A stretch of 64,000 nucleotides of DNA from Archegozetes longisetosus (GCA_018873245.2 JAEMBT020000008.1:14619172-14683171); one strand, 5' to 3'. Shown: positions 38,991 through 52,774, counted from the stretch's first letter. Notes: generated by a model not told the origin, from the letters alone. Translations and numbers: made by a program.

Positions 38991-41900
38991 TGGTTAATTT
39001 CATAATGGCTATATCTTCTGCACCTATTAGTAGATTCCAATCTTGTTATTACAATAAAATACTCCAAGTGTGATCAAATACAAGTTTAGTAAACTTTATT
39101 AATAATTTATACCACTTAGAATAATATAAAATATAAGCCGCCACAAAATCAATTTGTATGTATCCAAATTAGGCAGATAACGACCTGTGTATCAACGAGC
39201 AATCAGTAAGTGAGCAGGGATTCGAGCAGACTCCAAACATCTTACAGCATTCTCAATAAAGCATTTTCAGAATTTGATCATACAGTTCATGAGATATCAT
39301 TTTTCCTATAATGGGGTCAATAGACGAAAATAGAATTCTAAGAATAGGTATTATTTTCACTTTCTTGGAAATTGGCTCAACTAAAAAGTAAGATAGCATG
39401 AAAGCATGACTTTTAGAAAAATCTAAGGTAAGTCCAAAGTTAAATTCAACCTTCAATGCAATTTGAGTTCAAAATCAAGAATTCAATGCAGAGAATTGAA
39501 AAAATCAATAGTGCATAAGACTCTTATAAAAAATCATTTCTTATTTATTTTTTCATTCGAAAAGAATATCGAATAAGAACCAAAAGGTTTCTGATATAGC
39601 AATCAATTCTTCTGGATACTCCATAATTCGAAGTTCAATTTTACTTTAGCGTCTGACAAATAATTTTGAAGCTATTATTGAATGGAACTCAAAATAGATT
39701 TACACTTCCATATATACTGTCGTGAACTGAATATTTGATTTTAATGTGCTTGGTCCAGTTTGAAATTATAATTCAACTCTTGGCTGATTATCTGTTCTTG
39801 GATCAATTAGAGATTTCCCTCCAAGCACCTACATATTATACTCTTAGGTTGAATTCATTTTCAACAAATTGAAAATATATTTTAAAGATTAATTTTGAAA
39901 ATTGGGTTTTTCTACACATTACTTCTATAAAGAAATTACTAAATGTTGATATGTTCTAAACAATTGGTTATAAAATATTTTAATGGTTTTTGCGACATGC
40001 CTAATTACATGGGCAATATATTTAAAGCTTACTAGAATCCTCCCTCGCCACCCACTCACTCATAGTTAATTGAGGAATTTGAAAATCAGATACTACTAAA
40101 AATAAGACAATAATTTATAATTAAGAGGACCTTCTGACATTTTGATACTTTATCCAAGAATCGATGCTGCAAATTGAATTTTGAGCATTAGGCTCTAATC
40201 TGAGCCATAAGTTATTCTAGCCTTCATTTTGTTAGTATATATTTTTTATTTTTAATAGTCCAGGAGTAACATATGACAATGACTCAATTGATTTGTTCAT
40301 TTATCAAGTCTTAAGTGTGATATTTTACTCTCTTTCGCTACTTTTAATTTCCAATGTTATTTAATCAAAATTTTCTTGTAGTTGATTCGAAAATTCGAGA
40401 AACAAGATGGCCATTCAGATAGTCAGTTATTTGGGAAATCAAAGTTTATTCATTTCGATGCCTAGACTACTACATAATTAGTGAAGGCTTTTGGAATTAA
40501 TTCCATATGAATATTCAGAATCTAATTTGAATATGGACACAGTAAATGTTGAACTGAACATCTGATCTATTGATCTGCTTAACTTTGACTTTCAATTGTT
40601 TCTAATACTAAATCCGAGTAAAGCTGATCCTCGTCTTTACTAAAGACGTAAAGATGAAAACAAAATAATTCATTCGACACAATACCAATTGTTTACTTTG
40701 AGGTTTGAAGTGAGAGCAAATCTATTTGCGAAGCAGCCTTTAACTGAAAGACTAGCCTCATTTAGAATTCATGGTCTTCTTCTCACATATAGAAATATAA
40801 AAGACGTGTGTTTTTGATAGATAATATTTTATTCACTTCAGTCATAATGAAAAATATTGTATTCAGCACTATTGAGGTCGAAACAACGTAGACCATCCGT
40901 ATACATAGTATTGCTGTCGAGTTCAAGTCATACTTAATATTGGTTCACAGAATCAATTTATTTTCACTGATTCACGCAAGGCTACTGAAAACCAAATTTT
41001 TAGCTTTTTTTCTCAGCTGATAATTCATTCTCTTTTCACTGTAGTGATTTCATATCGCGTTGAAATTTGAATTTACATGAAAAATACATTTATTCCTAAA
41101 GATAAAGACCTTAAGCTTTTTGATCTTTATTGACAGGATCAACCAAATGAATCGCTCATTTGTGATATTCAGGTAGTTGAGCTACACTTCAATCTTAATT
41201 TGAGAAATTTGAAAAACGTGCGAAATTGTGTGCCATTATGTTTGACTCACAAATGTTTCGTTCCTTACCCCAAAGAATTAATATTCTGATAAATCTTTCA
41301 AGTTTAATATGTGAATAATCAAACTTTCAGTTGAGATGCTAATTTTAAACTTCAATAGACTATTTGGATAACTTATCTGAAGTGTTAGGTTTCAGTATTA
41401 AAATTAGATCTTAAAAACTTCTATAGCTACCAAACTGACTTTCTTTAGAAGTTTAATTCTAAAATTGAAGCAAAATTTGAAAATATTTGAAGTGTTTAGT
41501 TTACAAAAAAGATCGATTCTGTTGTACTTTGAACCTTTAAAAATGTTTCTCATCAAAATCACATCTGACTAAGTGTTTGGTGGTTTTGGCATTAAAATTC
41601 AAGTGACGCTTAATATCACTATTCAGTTATACAGTTCCAAAGTTAACTAAGAGAGACATTCTTTCGATGACTTAATTAAAAGGGAAACCAATATAAAATA
41701 TCAACAAATAACAAACCTGAGTCTAAGCTATAGATAAGTATTAATTTTATGTCTCTTAAGTTTCCAGAATGTAGCTGTACTAAAAGCTTATTCTTATACT
41801 TGGGTTTCCTATAGTAAGTCAATAATTGACAGGCAATATAATTTCGGTTTACACGATAGAGTTCTTTACAATCTACTTTATTAACTTCATCCAAATCAAA

Positions 41901-42889
41901 CTTTTAAAATCGCTTTTCGAGTAGATCAAATTAATACCAAAAATAAAAATCTTACTTCTTTAACTTAATCTTATGTCTCATTCGAATGACATAGATCTAG
42001 ACCATGGTTATAACATTGAGTAAGATTACATCAATGTATTAACTTTAACAAAATACTGCATCAACAGATGTTTGAGTTGTATGCTGACAAATGATTGACT
42101 GTTTTTCATAATACTATTTTGAGTGTCTATATTTGATATTTACCATTCTAACTTTCGATTCATGTTACTGTTTGCCACCAGTAGACAATATTAAGACTTT
42201 TGGTTCAATACAATTCTTACGACAGCGAATTTTTTCAGAGAATCCAATTTCAGTCAGTCATCTCAAAGATAAAAAAAAATTAAAATAGTTAACGTTATGC
42301 CGAAGCTGAAGGCGACGTCTGTTAAATTAAACGTTTCAAGTTACTTTTACTTGAGAATGATTACCTATTTCCATATGAATTAAAATGATTGAAATACGCC
42401 CACAGCTATAAAACATAATTGCATTATAGGCAAAGAATTTAATTAAGACTTAAGCAGATTTTTGGTATGAACTAAGTTCTTTTAAGATTATTTAGCATGA
42501 GGAGAGTTTGAGAAAATGCGAAACAGGCATAAATTAGAATATTGAGAGTGACTCGCAATTTACAAACATTTATAAGATTTTTTCTGATTCTGATTCTCTC
42601 CTGATTCCTAACACTGTACTGAATTTTTCGGTCGATAAGAATCTAACAAATTTGTTATTTCCTTTACAGTTTTTACTTTGAGTGGTACTCAACTTGAATA
42701 AAATTTATTTGAAAAGTAAAAATAGATGCACTATTTGTCTTTGAGAATCTATACTTGTTTTTTATAAGCCCCCAAATAATGTTCGATCACTCATACACCA
42801 TAAGCATGATTTGTTTAACATAAACAATAATATCTGAACTTCAAGTGCTAAAAAATCTCGTCAATTCACTCAATTTTTGATTCTTCATA
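38991..42889. other. AT-rich, no gene seen
   Basis: A GC-richer patch at about 39160-39245 includes GGGATTCGAGC, which resembles a T-arm, but no tRNA can be folded. Minus-strand frames here are short and broken. Confidence 0.4.
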
Positions 42890-43453
42890 CGGAGTATAAA
42901 TTAAATACCTGATGGATTTATTTTTGAAATCATTTAATAACTTTTAAAGATTTTTACATTAAATTTATTATTCAAATAAAGGAATAGCAGGAAATTATAT
43001 GAGGATATATTCGATATGCCAACCATTACACTGATGGATATTTTTGAGTAGTAATGTAAATTGCATTAATTTCATTTTCAATTATTTTTTCGAGTGCTTC
43101 GTTTGTCTGAGTATCCTGAGTAAAAACTTTATCCTTCAGATAGCCCTATAGAAAACAATCAAGAGGGTTAAGGGCTATCTGAAGGATAAAGTTTTTGCTT
43201 AGGATCCTCAGACAATCGAAAAACTAACTGAAGATGAAATTAATGCAATTCAAAATGATATTCTCAATGATGTGATCAACAATTTTTAATAAAGACTCTA
43301 AAATATCCATCAGCGTAATGGCTGGTATATGAAGCACATCCTCACATAATTTCCCGCTATTTCTTTATTTGAATAATAATTTAATGTAAAAATTTTTAAA
43401 AGTTATTAAATGATTTCAAAAATAAATCCATCAAGTATTCAATTTACACCCTG
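42890..43453. mobile_element. Palindromic mariner-like element made of two transposase 3' ends
   Basis: Arms 42890-43147 and 43171-43453 are inverted copies around 23 bp, with TA at both outer borders. The outer ends are CGGAGTATAAATTAAATACC and, reversed, CAGGGTGTAAATTGAATACT. The right arm encodes the tail of a mariner-type transposase (KGYLKDKVFA, stop, DPQTIEKLTEDEINAIQ); the left arm carries the same part on the minus strand (GYLKDKVFTQDTQT). No catalytic region remains, so it depended on another element to move. Confidence 0.8.
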
Positions 43454-44563
43454 TATAACTGGTTGAACTTTAATTCGATAAGAGAGAAAAACTATAAAAC
43501 GTAATGAATTGGCACCAAAACTCAAAAGAGCTCAAACTCTTGACGTAAATTCGAAAAAATAATCACCGGCATTTATTTGGATTACTTTCACCAACCTTTA
43601 TTCTTATGACAAGTTCAGAATCTCTGATGATATGACAAAAAAGATTAAATTGTACTTTGTACTGAAAGCTGAGTAGAGTTGGTTTTGTAACAATAGTCAG
43701 ATTTAGATAATATATCATATTTAGCTTGCTATTTCTGATTATAATTTTCATCAATGCTTCACATAGTCTGTTTTTCAGAGTGCAAAAGTGTTATTTGTTT
43801 TCAAATTAATTATTTATAAACTCTCTACCTCTATCTGGAAAATAGAATATTAATCTCAAACAACTATTGAGTAATATAAGCTTGTAAATCTCAATATCAC
43901 ATCAACTTTTCACGCCTTCCTACTGAGCACTCATCATATTGTTTTCAACTTATTAAACAGCAATAACGAGTCGATAATGTTTTTCTACTAAGATCTTAGT
44001 TCTTACAATAGTTAGTTATAAATTTAAATCACTTTAAATTTACTTATCGGTGCTTTTATTCTGAATACTTGTCTTGAAAATCACTCACTTGAAGCTTATT
44101 TGAACTATTAACGTTTGACTTGTTTATTGATACAAAAGACAGTTTATTTCGTTTGACACAATACAGCTGTTCAGCCAATTTCAATATGCAATCACGGAAC
44201 CTCAATTCAATGTATTTTCCATTAGATTTCACTAAAATTTGACTCACAAATAGTATATTTTCTGGTATTCATTTAATGTTTTTAAGTCATCTGAAGAACG
44301 AAGATAGGATATATTGTTGGGTGCACATTCACTCGTAACAAAGTCGTTAAATTTCATGAACTTTTCAATACAAGTCTTGACTCGATTATTCAGAATCAAA
44401 TTACTTTTAGACTTTTTATATCAAAGTAAAATCAAAATTTATTTGGTTCGCTTTGAATATTGATTGGATTGATACAAAAAATCATGTGAATCAATGATTA
44501 CTGACTTTAATACCGCACATAATAATTGTCTAATTAAGTAAATCTTATACAGAGTTAAACAAA

Positions 44564-44569
44564 TTTAAT
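44564..44569 (-). terminator. Candidate ATTAAA poly(A) signal for MEAF6
   Basis: ATTAAA on the minus strand, about 125 nt past the TAA stop. It is the nearest plausible hexamer I see, but such words are common in AT-rich DNA. Confidence 0.25.
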
Positions 44570-44692
44570 ATACATTGTCGTTGAATATATGGTAATTATA
44601 ATGAAATGAATGTATTACTTATTCGTCAACGCTGGCTCTACGATAAATATTCAACAGTATTACTGGATTTGATTCAATTCAACACTTTAAGC

Positions 44693-45623
44693 TTACTTAT
44701 GTCGAGATTTCTTAGACGTTCCTTTTTTGGACCTGTTTTGTGATGACTTTGCAATCTTAGAAGGAGTCACACCTTCATCTGCTGACATTCCTCCGTCTGC
44801 TGCACCTTCGAATACGTGAGAAATGTATAACTAAAATCAAATGATAAATACTGATAAATAAATACCATCTTCAGGCCCACTGTTGGCATTATGAGATTCG
44901 TTTTCACTGCTTTGGTCTGCCGCCTCTTTTTCAGTTTGTAAAGCAACTACGGCCTAAATAAACAGAAGTTCAAACAATATTATATAATTCAGTCAGTTAT
45001 TGATAAGTTTAACACAAGACTAATATTAGTTGTTTAAAATTGAATCAAGTCTAATATCAATTAAAATCGATATAAGTTGTGACCAAAGTTCAAATCTGAA
45101 TCGTTTCAAATCAAATTTACTGCCGTTACGAGAATATCAATCGATTTTAAATAAAATTACAATACAATTGAAGTATTCATGTGATGTGATTAATACACAC
45201 TTGATTCGAAGTGATGGAAGACTTAGAGAAGAGTCGATCCGCTTCTTTGAACTTACGATTCCTTTTGTCTGATTTGCTGTTTGTGTTCCTATAATAAAAA
45301 AGAATGTCAATCAATAGGAGAAGATATGGAAGTGTTGGAAGTGTTGTAAACCTATTTGCGGTGAGATACCGGTCCCAACCTCTGATGATATTGCCATAAA
45401 GATGAGTGTCTTCTAGATAGCTTCCTTCAAACGCATATATTTGTCGCTCCAAATTACATAACGTCTCCTATATTTCAAACAAATTTACATTAAATTATGT
45501 CAATCGGCAATCAGTTCATCTGATTGTTGCATTGAATACCGATATTTCAGCCCTCCTTTTGACCAAATCTGCCAATTCGGCCCTCGTGTCAATGAGTGAG
45601 GCTGTATTTGCTTTTGACGCCAT
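44693..45623 (-). CDS. MEAF6: Chromatin modification-related protein MEAF6 (Eaf6 family)
   Basis: Five exons on the minus strand: 45623-45540, 45467-45352, 45288-45201, 44953-44866 and 44805-44693. All have GT...AG borders, with introns of 72, 63, 247 and 60 nt, and join in frame to 162 aa. The start is the ATG after a run of AAT triplets; the protein begins [20 protein letters not shown]. Hallmarks of the family are visible: an N-terminal heptad-like helix (about residues 10-38), then [28 protein letters not shown], and [16 protein letters not shown]. The C-terminal third is acidic or serine-rich and then lysine/arginine-rich (about 130-162, ending KKSRHK), as in animal relatives, whose usual length is near 190 aa. 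Eaf6/MEAF6 is a non-catalytic subunit of the NuA4/TIP60 and MOZ/MORF/HBO1 histone acetyltransferases in the nucleus. The gene stands alone, with no close neighbour. Identification is secure; exact UTRs are unknown. Confidence 0.93.
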
Positions 45624-47597
45624 TATTATTATTATTGAATTGCAAACTTTCACATAAATTACGTCAATTTATTTCTCACTCTTTGATAAATAACTTTCTA
45701 AATGTTTGCTTTCAATTCAACAGTTACTTCACTCGAGTAAAAGTTAATTTTCGGAAGTTTATCAACTCTTTAGTATTCAATTAGCTTTTGATTGTTTCAA
45801 ACTCTTAACGCTTCTAATGGCAAACAAATATTATTTAAAACATAACGAACAGAGTCTATCACTTACTTCTTCTCTCAATAATGATTTAGTGTTTAGATTA
45901 AAACTAATGAAACTTTGTTTAATTGATTTGAACCAACCAGTGGTGAAGCGAGTAAGGGCTAGGGGTTGGTAAAGCTACCTCATCTTCAAACAAAAGCTTA
46001 GGTAAAGAGTGATTTCTTGGAAAGAATAGTTTAATTCTCTTAAACAAATCAAGTTTACTTAGGTTATAGAATTTTCTTATAACTCAATAGGCTATCAATA
46101 CCAGTGATGACACAAGCTTTACCTAACTTTAACCCAATTTCGGTCTAACTCAATTCTAAAACAAACTCAGAAAAACTTTTTGTGCTCTCACCTGAAGTCT
46201 CCTGACTTCGGCACTGAAATCAACAGAAATAGAATTACTAAAATAGATCCCAATAGAAATAATATAAATTACTCCAGATTTGACTTGATATCGGTTTAGT
46301 ACAAACAACTGATAGTAAGATTACTGAGTCAAAAACATGAAATATGAGCTAAAATAAATTTTTGGTTCTTTAATTTGAGCAATAGGAACAGAATTCTGAA
46401 AGTTATCTTGAAAATAAGTTAGGACCGTCTAAACGTTTTTATGGCATAATCCACGATAAAAACTAATTCTCCTCTAAGTCTAGCCATAAAACAACATAAC
46501 TTCAATCAATTAAAGGAAATATGTCCTGATAATGAGATTGATTAATAAGCCTATTAGAACTTTTAATTTGAGTACACTCCAAGCCATTTATAGTGCAACC
46601 AAAAGCGTTCACTACAAGTAGAATTGACTATATCCTCACTGAATCAACAATGAATTCTGCGCTTGGTACACCACATAATGGTCATTACAAACGGGTTAGA
46701 CTGTAATGGCAATATATTATTTGCATTATCTGGTGACAGACTATATCCCAAATACATGTTAAGTTCGATTAGCGTATAACTATTACATAAAAGGTTATTA
46801 CTATTCAATTACTGTATTTCTCAAGTGATTGATAGCATGAAATCATTTTATTAGCATTAAATAATAAAATATGCAATACTTTCATATGTTGGAAAATTAT
46901 AGTAAATCTTTATTTGTTTTGATTGGCATTGTTGGTAGTAGATGAACATAAGATTGAAGATTTTTGATGAAATGTGCTCACGTCAAAAGTAGTGAATAGC
47001 CGATGCTATTCATACGATTATAGCGTCATATAATGCCACATATAAGAACAGTATTAATGTGTGATCATAGTATAACAAACTGACATGTTTTCACATCTCT
47101 CTACTGTCAGTAAATACAACTCCACTTACAGTTACTTTAGTTACTCTTCCAACTTTCTTCTCATTTTTCACGCATGAAAGATGAATTTTTCAACAGATCA
47201 AAAGAGTATATTGTACGAAAAGTGTTTATGAAAAGTTAAGAAAACTTATAACTAAGTTCTATGAATAAATCATAAGGAGTGAGAAAATATATTTATTCAA
47301 TGAGAAAAGAGCTCGAATTGATCATTTTATTATCTTTTGTGAATGCATGACTGAATGTAATGAGCTTTAAAATAGATTCTTTTTATTTTGTGGTTATTAT
47401 CATAATAATAGTGAGTGAGAAGTTGGCTCGTTTCATATCAAATTCATAAAAGTTCTACAGCTAAATTAGTTAATGGAAAAAAGCCATTTGCCAACAGGTG
47501 AAACACATACTAAAACAAGAAAAACTTTTATACGTAATGTTATAAACAGATCAGTTTTTATATGATAGCCTTGACTATGATTATGAACATAGAGCTA
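45624..47597. other. Upstream region of MEAF6
   Basis: No core promoter motif recognised. A 22-nt stretch at 46194-46215 has splice-like borders on the minus strand and forms a small hairpin (GAAGTC / GACTTC). It might be a 5' UTR micro-exon, but the support is thin. Confidence 0.3.
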
Positions 47598-47708
47598 ATG
47601 CTTTGCGAGCACACTAGTTATCCAAAAGCTTATATATTCGTAAAGGCAGTGCTGAGTTATCCAAAAGCTTATACATTCGTAAAGGCATCGCTGATTCTTA
47701 ATCAGTGA
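47598..47708 (+). CDS. Small open frame built on a 13-codon tandem duplication
   Basis: An ATG-started frame of 36 codons holds two tandem copies of a 13-residue unit (SYPKAYIFVKAVL, SYPKAYTFVKASL) and ends LILNQ. The unit length of 39 bp keeps the frame. There is no other evidence of translation, so the call is tentative. Confidence 0.15.
   Translation: MLCEHTSYPKAYIFVKAVLSYPKAYTFVKASLILNQ
47617..47694 (+). repeat. Two tandem copies of a 39-bp unit
   Basis: Copies at 47617-47655 and 47656-47694, both beginning GTTATCCAAAAGCTTATA, differ at only three positions. This is a recent duplication by the low divergence. Confidence 0.9.
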
Positions 47709-47964
47709 AATAGACAGGAAATTGTTCTGTGCACATAAACAGTAGTTTTATAAGAGATTTTGCGAAGCCCAACACAAAATAACCTAAAAGACCGGTTGTG
47801 TGTTTGGACAAAAGAAAATACACTGGGATTACAACAGATTTGGTTATGGTATTCACTCTGTCAGTCAACACTGGGATTGGTTCGAGAGGAAATATCCCCA
47901 GCATTTGCCCGGAGGTACCGCCTCGTGTAGTGCTCTTCACAAAGGGGTGTCCACATTGAAGTGA
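47695..47964. other. GC-enriched patch, open on both strands, unexplained
   Basis: This stretch is clearly less AT-rich than its neighbourhood. On the plus strand, 47788-47964 is open for 58 codons and includes NRFGYGIHSVSQHWDWFERK, which has an unusual density of aromatic residues. On the minus strand, about 80 codons are open over 47698-47940. It could be a coding exon, a transposon fragment or a conserved element. I cannot choose. Confidence 0.3.
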
Positions 47965-48224
47965 CTAGAACTTATCAGTTGTTATTTGCTCGCTCTTCTT
48001 CGTGCATTTCCACCAAATTCAACTGTTTTGGTTGATGTGTTGTCTCATGTGGTACTTTCTCTGTGGTACTTTCTCTCGTGCTTCTGACATATTGCTCGCT
48101 TTGATTAATTATATAGGAAAAACACTTGTAAACATTGAATAGTTGCATTTTATCTATTGATAAACTCTTACCTTTTTACGAATAAATAACTGATTCATCT
48201 GTTTAACTTATCCTCAAGTTGCAG

Positions 48225-48415
48225 CAAAAGTGGTGCTTAACTTTCCAAGTAATTTTGTTGACAAACAGTTATATGAGTTGTTAACTATCAGTTTGATAGC
48301 TACTAATCTGATCAAAATGCAAGCTAATTTAGAAGCTGACCGCAGAAGTTCTATCAATCTACCGATTCCTGACAACATGCCGCGAAAGACTTCGGTTGAG
48401 ATATTCAAAGAATTC
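48225..48415 (+). CDS. Candidate internal exon, unrecognised protein
   Basis: An open frame of 63 codons is bounded by an acceptor (CAAGTTGCAG) and a perfect donor (TTC|GTAAGT). It reads KVVLNFPSNFVDKQLYELLT, an amphipathic middle, then NLPIPDNMPRKTSVEIFKEF. It is richer in GC than the flanks and has a mix of charged and hydrophobic residues as in folded proteins. It would need two nucleotides of a codon at its left end and ends in phase 0. I do not recognise the family. The opposite strand is also open over most of this stretch, which weakens the case. Confidence 0.35.
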
Positions 48416-51400
48416 GTAAGTAAATTAATGATATGTTTAAATAAACAAACAATTGAATCACATCAATAGATCTCTATATTGAAATGTGAATGACTATCCC
48501 TTATGTACCATATAATCTTTGAGTGAGTGTTATGTCAAAAATGATTATGTGATTTGATCAAAAATACTAACAATAATGAAAACACACAAACTGGTTGTCC
48601 ATATAATAATTTTGGTTTGGCATTGAAATATTTTCATATGAATTGATTGCAGCCACCCTTATAAGGAATATTTTTACTTATGTGTTAGATTGAAAACCGG
48701 TAAATGAGGTCATCACTTAAGCTTAATTAGCATTAAAACAGCTTTTTGCACAAATTACCAATTAAGATTATATTAATTTAGAGGAAAACTATGAAAACAC
48801 GATTAAATTGAATATTGTTAAGATTTATCATATTTCTCGATAAAACAATGTAGCTGTTGTTCAAGTTCAGACCAGAGTCATAATTGTTATTATTAACATC
48901 ATAATATGAGTGTTGCAATGTTTTTCACGCCTATATCTTTATATTTCTTTGAAATAAGTTTTACTCCTCTTTTTACTTACAATTGAAGCTTAATTTTAAA
49001 CATTTTTCTTAATTTGTGCCAAAGCTAATTACTATAGAAATAATTAATTAGTAAAGAAGTAGTGATAAACTTTGGTGTAAGTTTTTCCTTCATTTTCGAG
49101 AATTTACTGATTTGATCTAAATGATCACTTTTAATGTTTACGCCAATCATTATTTGAGTTATATAAAAGTTTTCTAAAACGTTTTTTGGAGACTTTTCCA
49201 AACTATTCTCGAATTTGAATCGAATATATGACTATTGAAGTTTACGCATAAATTTTCATCAGCATTAATAACAAGGTTTCGTGTGATATAAATATGCCAT
49301 AAGACGTTTTATATATTAGATATTGGAATATTATCTCATAAATTGTGTTTGTAAGACATTCATTTACAATTGTTGATAAGTAAAGTATATTTGAGTCGAC
49401 ATTGAGCGACACTTTGGTGTTTATGAGTATTATTTATCGCGTAAAAACTTCTATCCTTCAAATACTACGATAGTAGAGATGAGACATTTCAAGGATTATA
49501 CAAATAAAATTTATGTCAGGCATCTTGTCACTAAAACTATTTATGATTTGCTTTCACCTGCATTTTTATTTGTCGAGTCAATAATAAACACCCAGTAATA
49601 CATTTATCGCATAACTGTTAGCCTTTTTGACACTTTGAGCATTTTTCTATCAAACAATATAATTTACTTTGAAGTAGCGATTGTTCAAAGTCAAAATTTA
49701 TTTCCTGTTACAACAGTGTAAACGTTTCTGTTTGGCTGACCATAAATAAGTCTGAATATGGACGAAAAGTCAATATTTACAGCTAATTCTTACAAATTTA
49801 CGAATGGCAAACGCCATAAAATACCTAATTCAATAATTCTTTCATTAAACACCTTATCTTGAGACAACCGCTGAAAAATTGTCATAAATCTTGCCATTAC
49901 CCCAAATGATTGTGACCTCCTTTAAAATAATGAGTATGAAAAATGCACAAATCTAATTTTCGTATAATTCGGTTCTGTCATCCAAAACACTATTAACTAT
50001 TTAGTTATACTGAAACATGATTCAGGAATGTTTACATTTTTAGCTAACAATCAATTAAAGCTATTCTTCTACAATAGGAATTTAAACAAAGTCCAGGTTT
50101 TAGTTATTTTTGATTTTCAATTAAATATCCGCAATTTGCACAATCATTTATTTTTAGTAACTTACATAATAATCTGTTGTATGGCATACATATTGTGGTT
50201 GACACTTTAAAAGTCTAAATGTTTATATTTTTCACAATATTGACAGAAAATTTTGAATGTTCAGATTATCTAGTGCGAAGCACAAGCATTAATGACATTA
50301 TTTTGTTAGATATGAATTCAAATTCGATGCATTTATAAAGTAACTGGCAAAAAGCCAAATGTTCACTAATCGATAATGATATACTAAAAATGCTTGATAA
50401 AGCAGTTTTTATTGTATCATACAGCTTTCGTATTAAAATTCATGAAAATTTGACATATCTTCAACTAGAAATTGTAAAAGTTGAATAGAACATCAATAGA
50501 GTTTTTCATATTTACATAATAAAGGTATCAATTCATGAATTATTCATAGTTAGGCGTAACATATTCTCGGTCCTAATAATTTGATTCATTTTGATGATAA
50601 CTTTATTTTTTTCTGAAACCCAATAGTCATTAAAATCGTATTATCTTTATTCATAAATATTATTATAACTAAAGCGAATAGCATAAAACAATTAGTCAGG
50701 CTATTGAAAGTTTGTATGAAAAATCCAGTCGAAAATTTTCGATTTCAATAACAGTCAGTTCTGCTGTTCAACTACAAGATTGCACTGCTTTTACTATTTT
50801 ACTTAGCATCTAAACTTTATTTTTGTGAACATCTTTCCTCAAATGTTTTCAAACAGATCCTTGTGTTGATACAACTTTTATAAGATTTAGAATTCAGTTA
50901 TAAAAACCTGATTTGTTTCACAAAATATTTCGACAAAACATTATTGAGCAGACCCATATTTAAGTAGCAAAGCGTGCAGTCGTTCACAAACACTCAAAAA
51001 GCTTTCACTCATTCTGAATAATGCATGTTCTCAATAAACTTTCTGATATTTATTTATTATCATTCAAGTGTAGCAAATTCGATTATTTCGAGGTTTGTTT
51101 AAAGTATTTCCATGAAAGTATGTCTTGTCTCGAATGGATATTTATTCTTATTTAACTTTGAATTGAGTAAGATTGTGAACTATTCTCTAATCATTTCTCG
51201 AGAAAATGTGCGATCAATTAGAAATAAATTTGACAGTAAATGCACAAAAGTGATACTGAAAGCAAGCTTAAATAAATGAAGAACTAAAAAACGTGAGCTA
51301 AAAGCTTACCGCTTATCAATCCAGTGTCTCTCAAATGATACAGATGAGACAGTAAGAATTTTTCATTCTAAACGTGTAAATTTATACAATTTTAAAACCT

Positions 51401-52668
51401 TTTAACACTTTGTAGGGAATCAGTCGGAAGTTACGTAACTTTCTTATGTTTGCACTAAATTACGATAAAAGTATCCCAAACTATATGAATGCATAATAAG
51501 GTTTATAAGTATATGTTCGCATTTTAAAATAAACTTACCAAAGTCGTATTTTTAGTTTTCAAGTGCATTGTGCTGTTCATGCATTTAGAAAAATAAACAA
51601 AAATATAAGTATACAAAATAAATTCTCATTAAATGCAGAATATTAAGAATAACAGGAAATCGTTTCAATTGAAATATTTAATAGACTTTTAGCTGATTTA
51701 ATCAAATTAACCCATTTATTCTAATTTAAAGCTGACTAAGTGTAATCAAATAATTAAGTTATTGATGCAACAATTGTTTTAAGACTTGGATCATGTCTAG
51801 GCTTTTGTTTCCATGATTGTTCAAACCATATAACCTCATAAATATGTTATGTATGTTGCATGGCCTCGAGCTCAAACATCTCTTTAGCATATCTTTTGAA
51901 GATCAGTGCTCTATAGAACTGCCGAAAAACTGAATTATCTTTCATATTTATCATATATCCATGAGTTATTAAATATTTACTTCATTTAGTGAGTCAAGTT
52001 AATCAATAAAACCATTAAAATGATGAGAACTTAACCCAAACTAAATATTTGGTTAGCAGTACAGTAACACATTATAAGTAGCGCTGAGTCAAAAAGTTTT
52101 TCGAACAAATTTTTAAATAACTTTTCTGCCTGCAAAAATATTTCCAATCATTTTTTATAGCTGAAAATAAGCAACTTTTTGCTAATTCTGCTTATTCTAT
52201 ACAATAATGACTCATGAATTAAATTAATTAAAGATCAAGATATTTTTGATCAAATTGAAAAAACCGTCTCAATATAAAAGTTACTCTAAAATTTTCAAAA
52301 ATTTTGCAAATTTGAAAGTTTTCCGAAATTTGTCAACGCAAATTATGAGCGGTATTTTCAACTTTTGGCAGAATTTCTTTGTTTATTTGAGATGCTTTAG
52401 AAAATGCTTTGCATTGCGCATAAGTTTAAATTATTACATAACTTATGGTAAACTTAATCTAATGTAAAAGCTTTAAAAGTGCGAATGCTTTATATTCTGT
52501 ACTTTTCTTGTAAGTTTTACTTGAAATGCATAATTAGATACATATATAAATACATACATGAAAGAAGTTACTTAAACGTTGAGATACGTCAAATTTGAAA
52601 GAGTAGTGAAACATATCGTAAGTTATGTAAATGTTTGTTGAAGTAGAATTATTTTAGAATTGGTGGAT
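48416..52668. other. AT-rich, no gene seen
   Basis: Possible intron between the candidate exons at 48225 and 52775, otherwise background. Confidence 0.4.
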
Positions 52669-52683
52669 CGTGTGTGTGTGTGT
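52669..52683. repeat. Short (GT)n tract
   Basis: About seven GT units. Confidence 0.8.
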
Positions 52684-52774
52684 CTATATGTGCGTTGATT
52701 TACCAAAATGTTGGCTCAATGCCTCAATTGATAAAAGTTAGAAACCGAATTTTGCCAGAGATCATCATTAATCG

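Noticed and set aside
39215-39230. GGGATTCGAGC as the T-arm of a tRNA or SINE
   Set aside because: No A box or foldable cloverleaf in range on either strand.
45030-45272. Plus-strand frame of 80 codons
   Set aside because: It overlaps MEAF6 exon 3 and its intron in antisense; no family pattern.
46194-46215. A 22-nt micro-exon upstream of MEAF6
   Set aside because: Splice-like borders occur often by chance, and MEAF6 already has a good start codon in its first exon.
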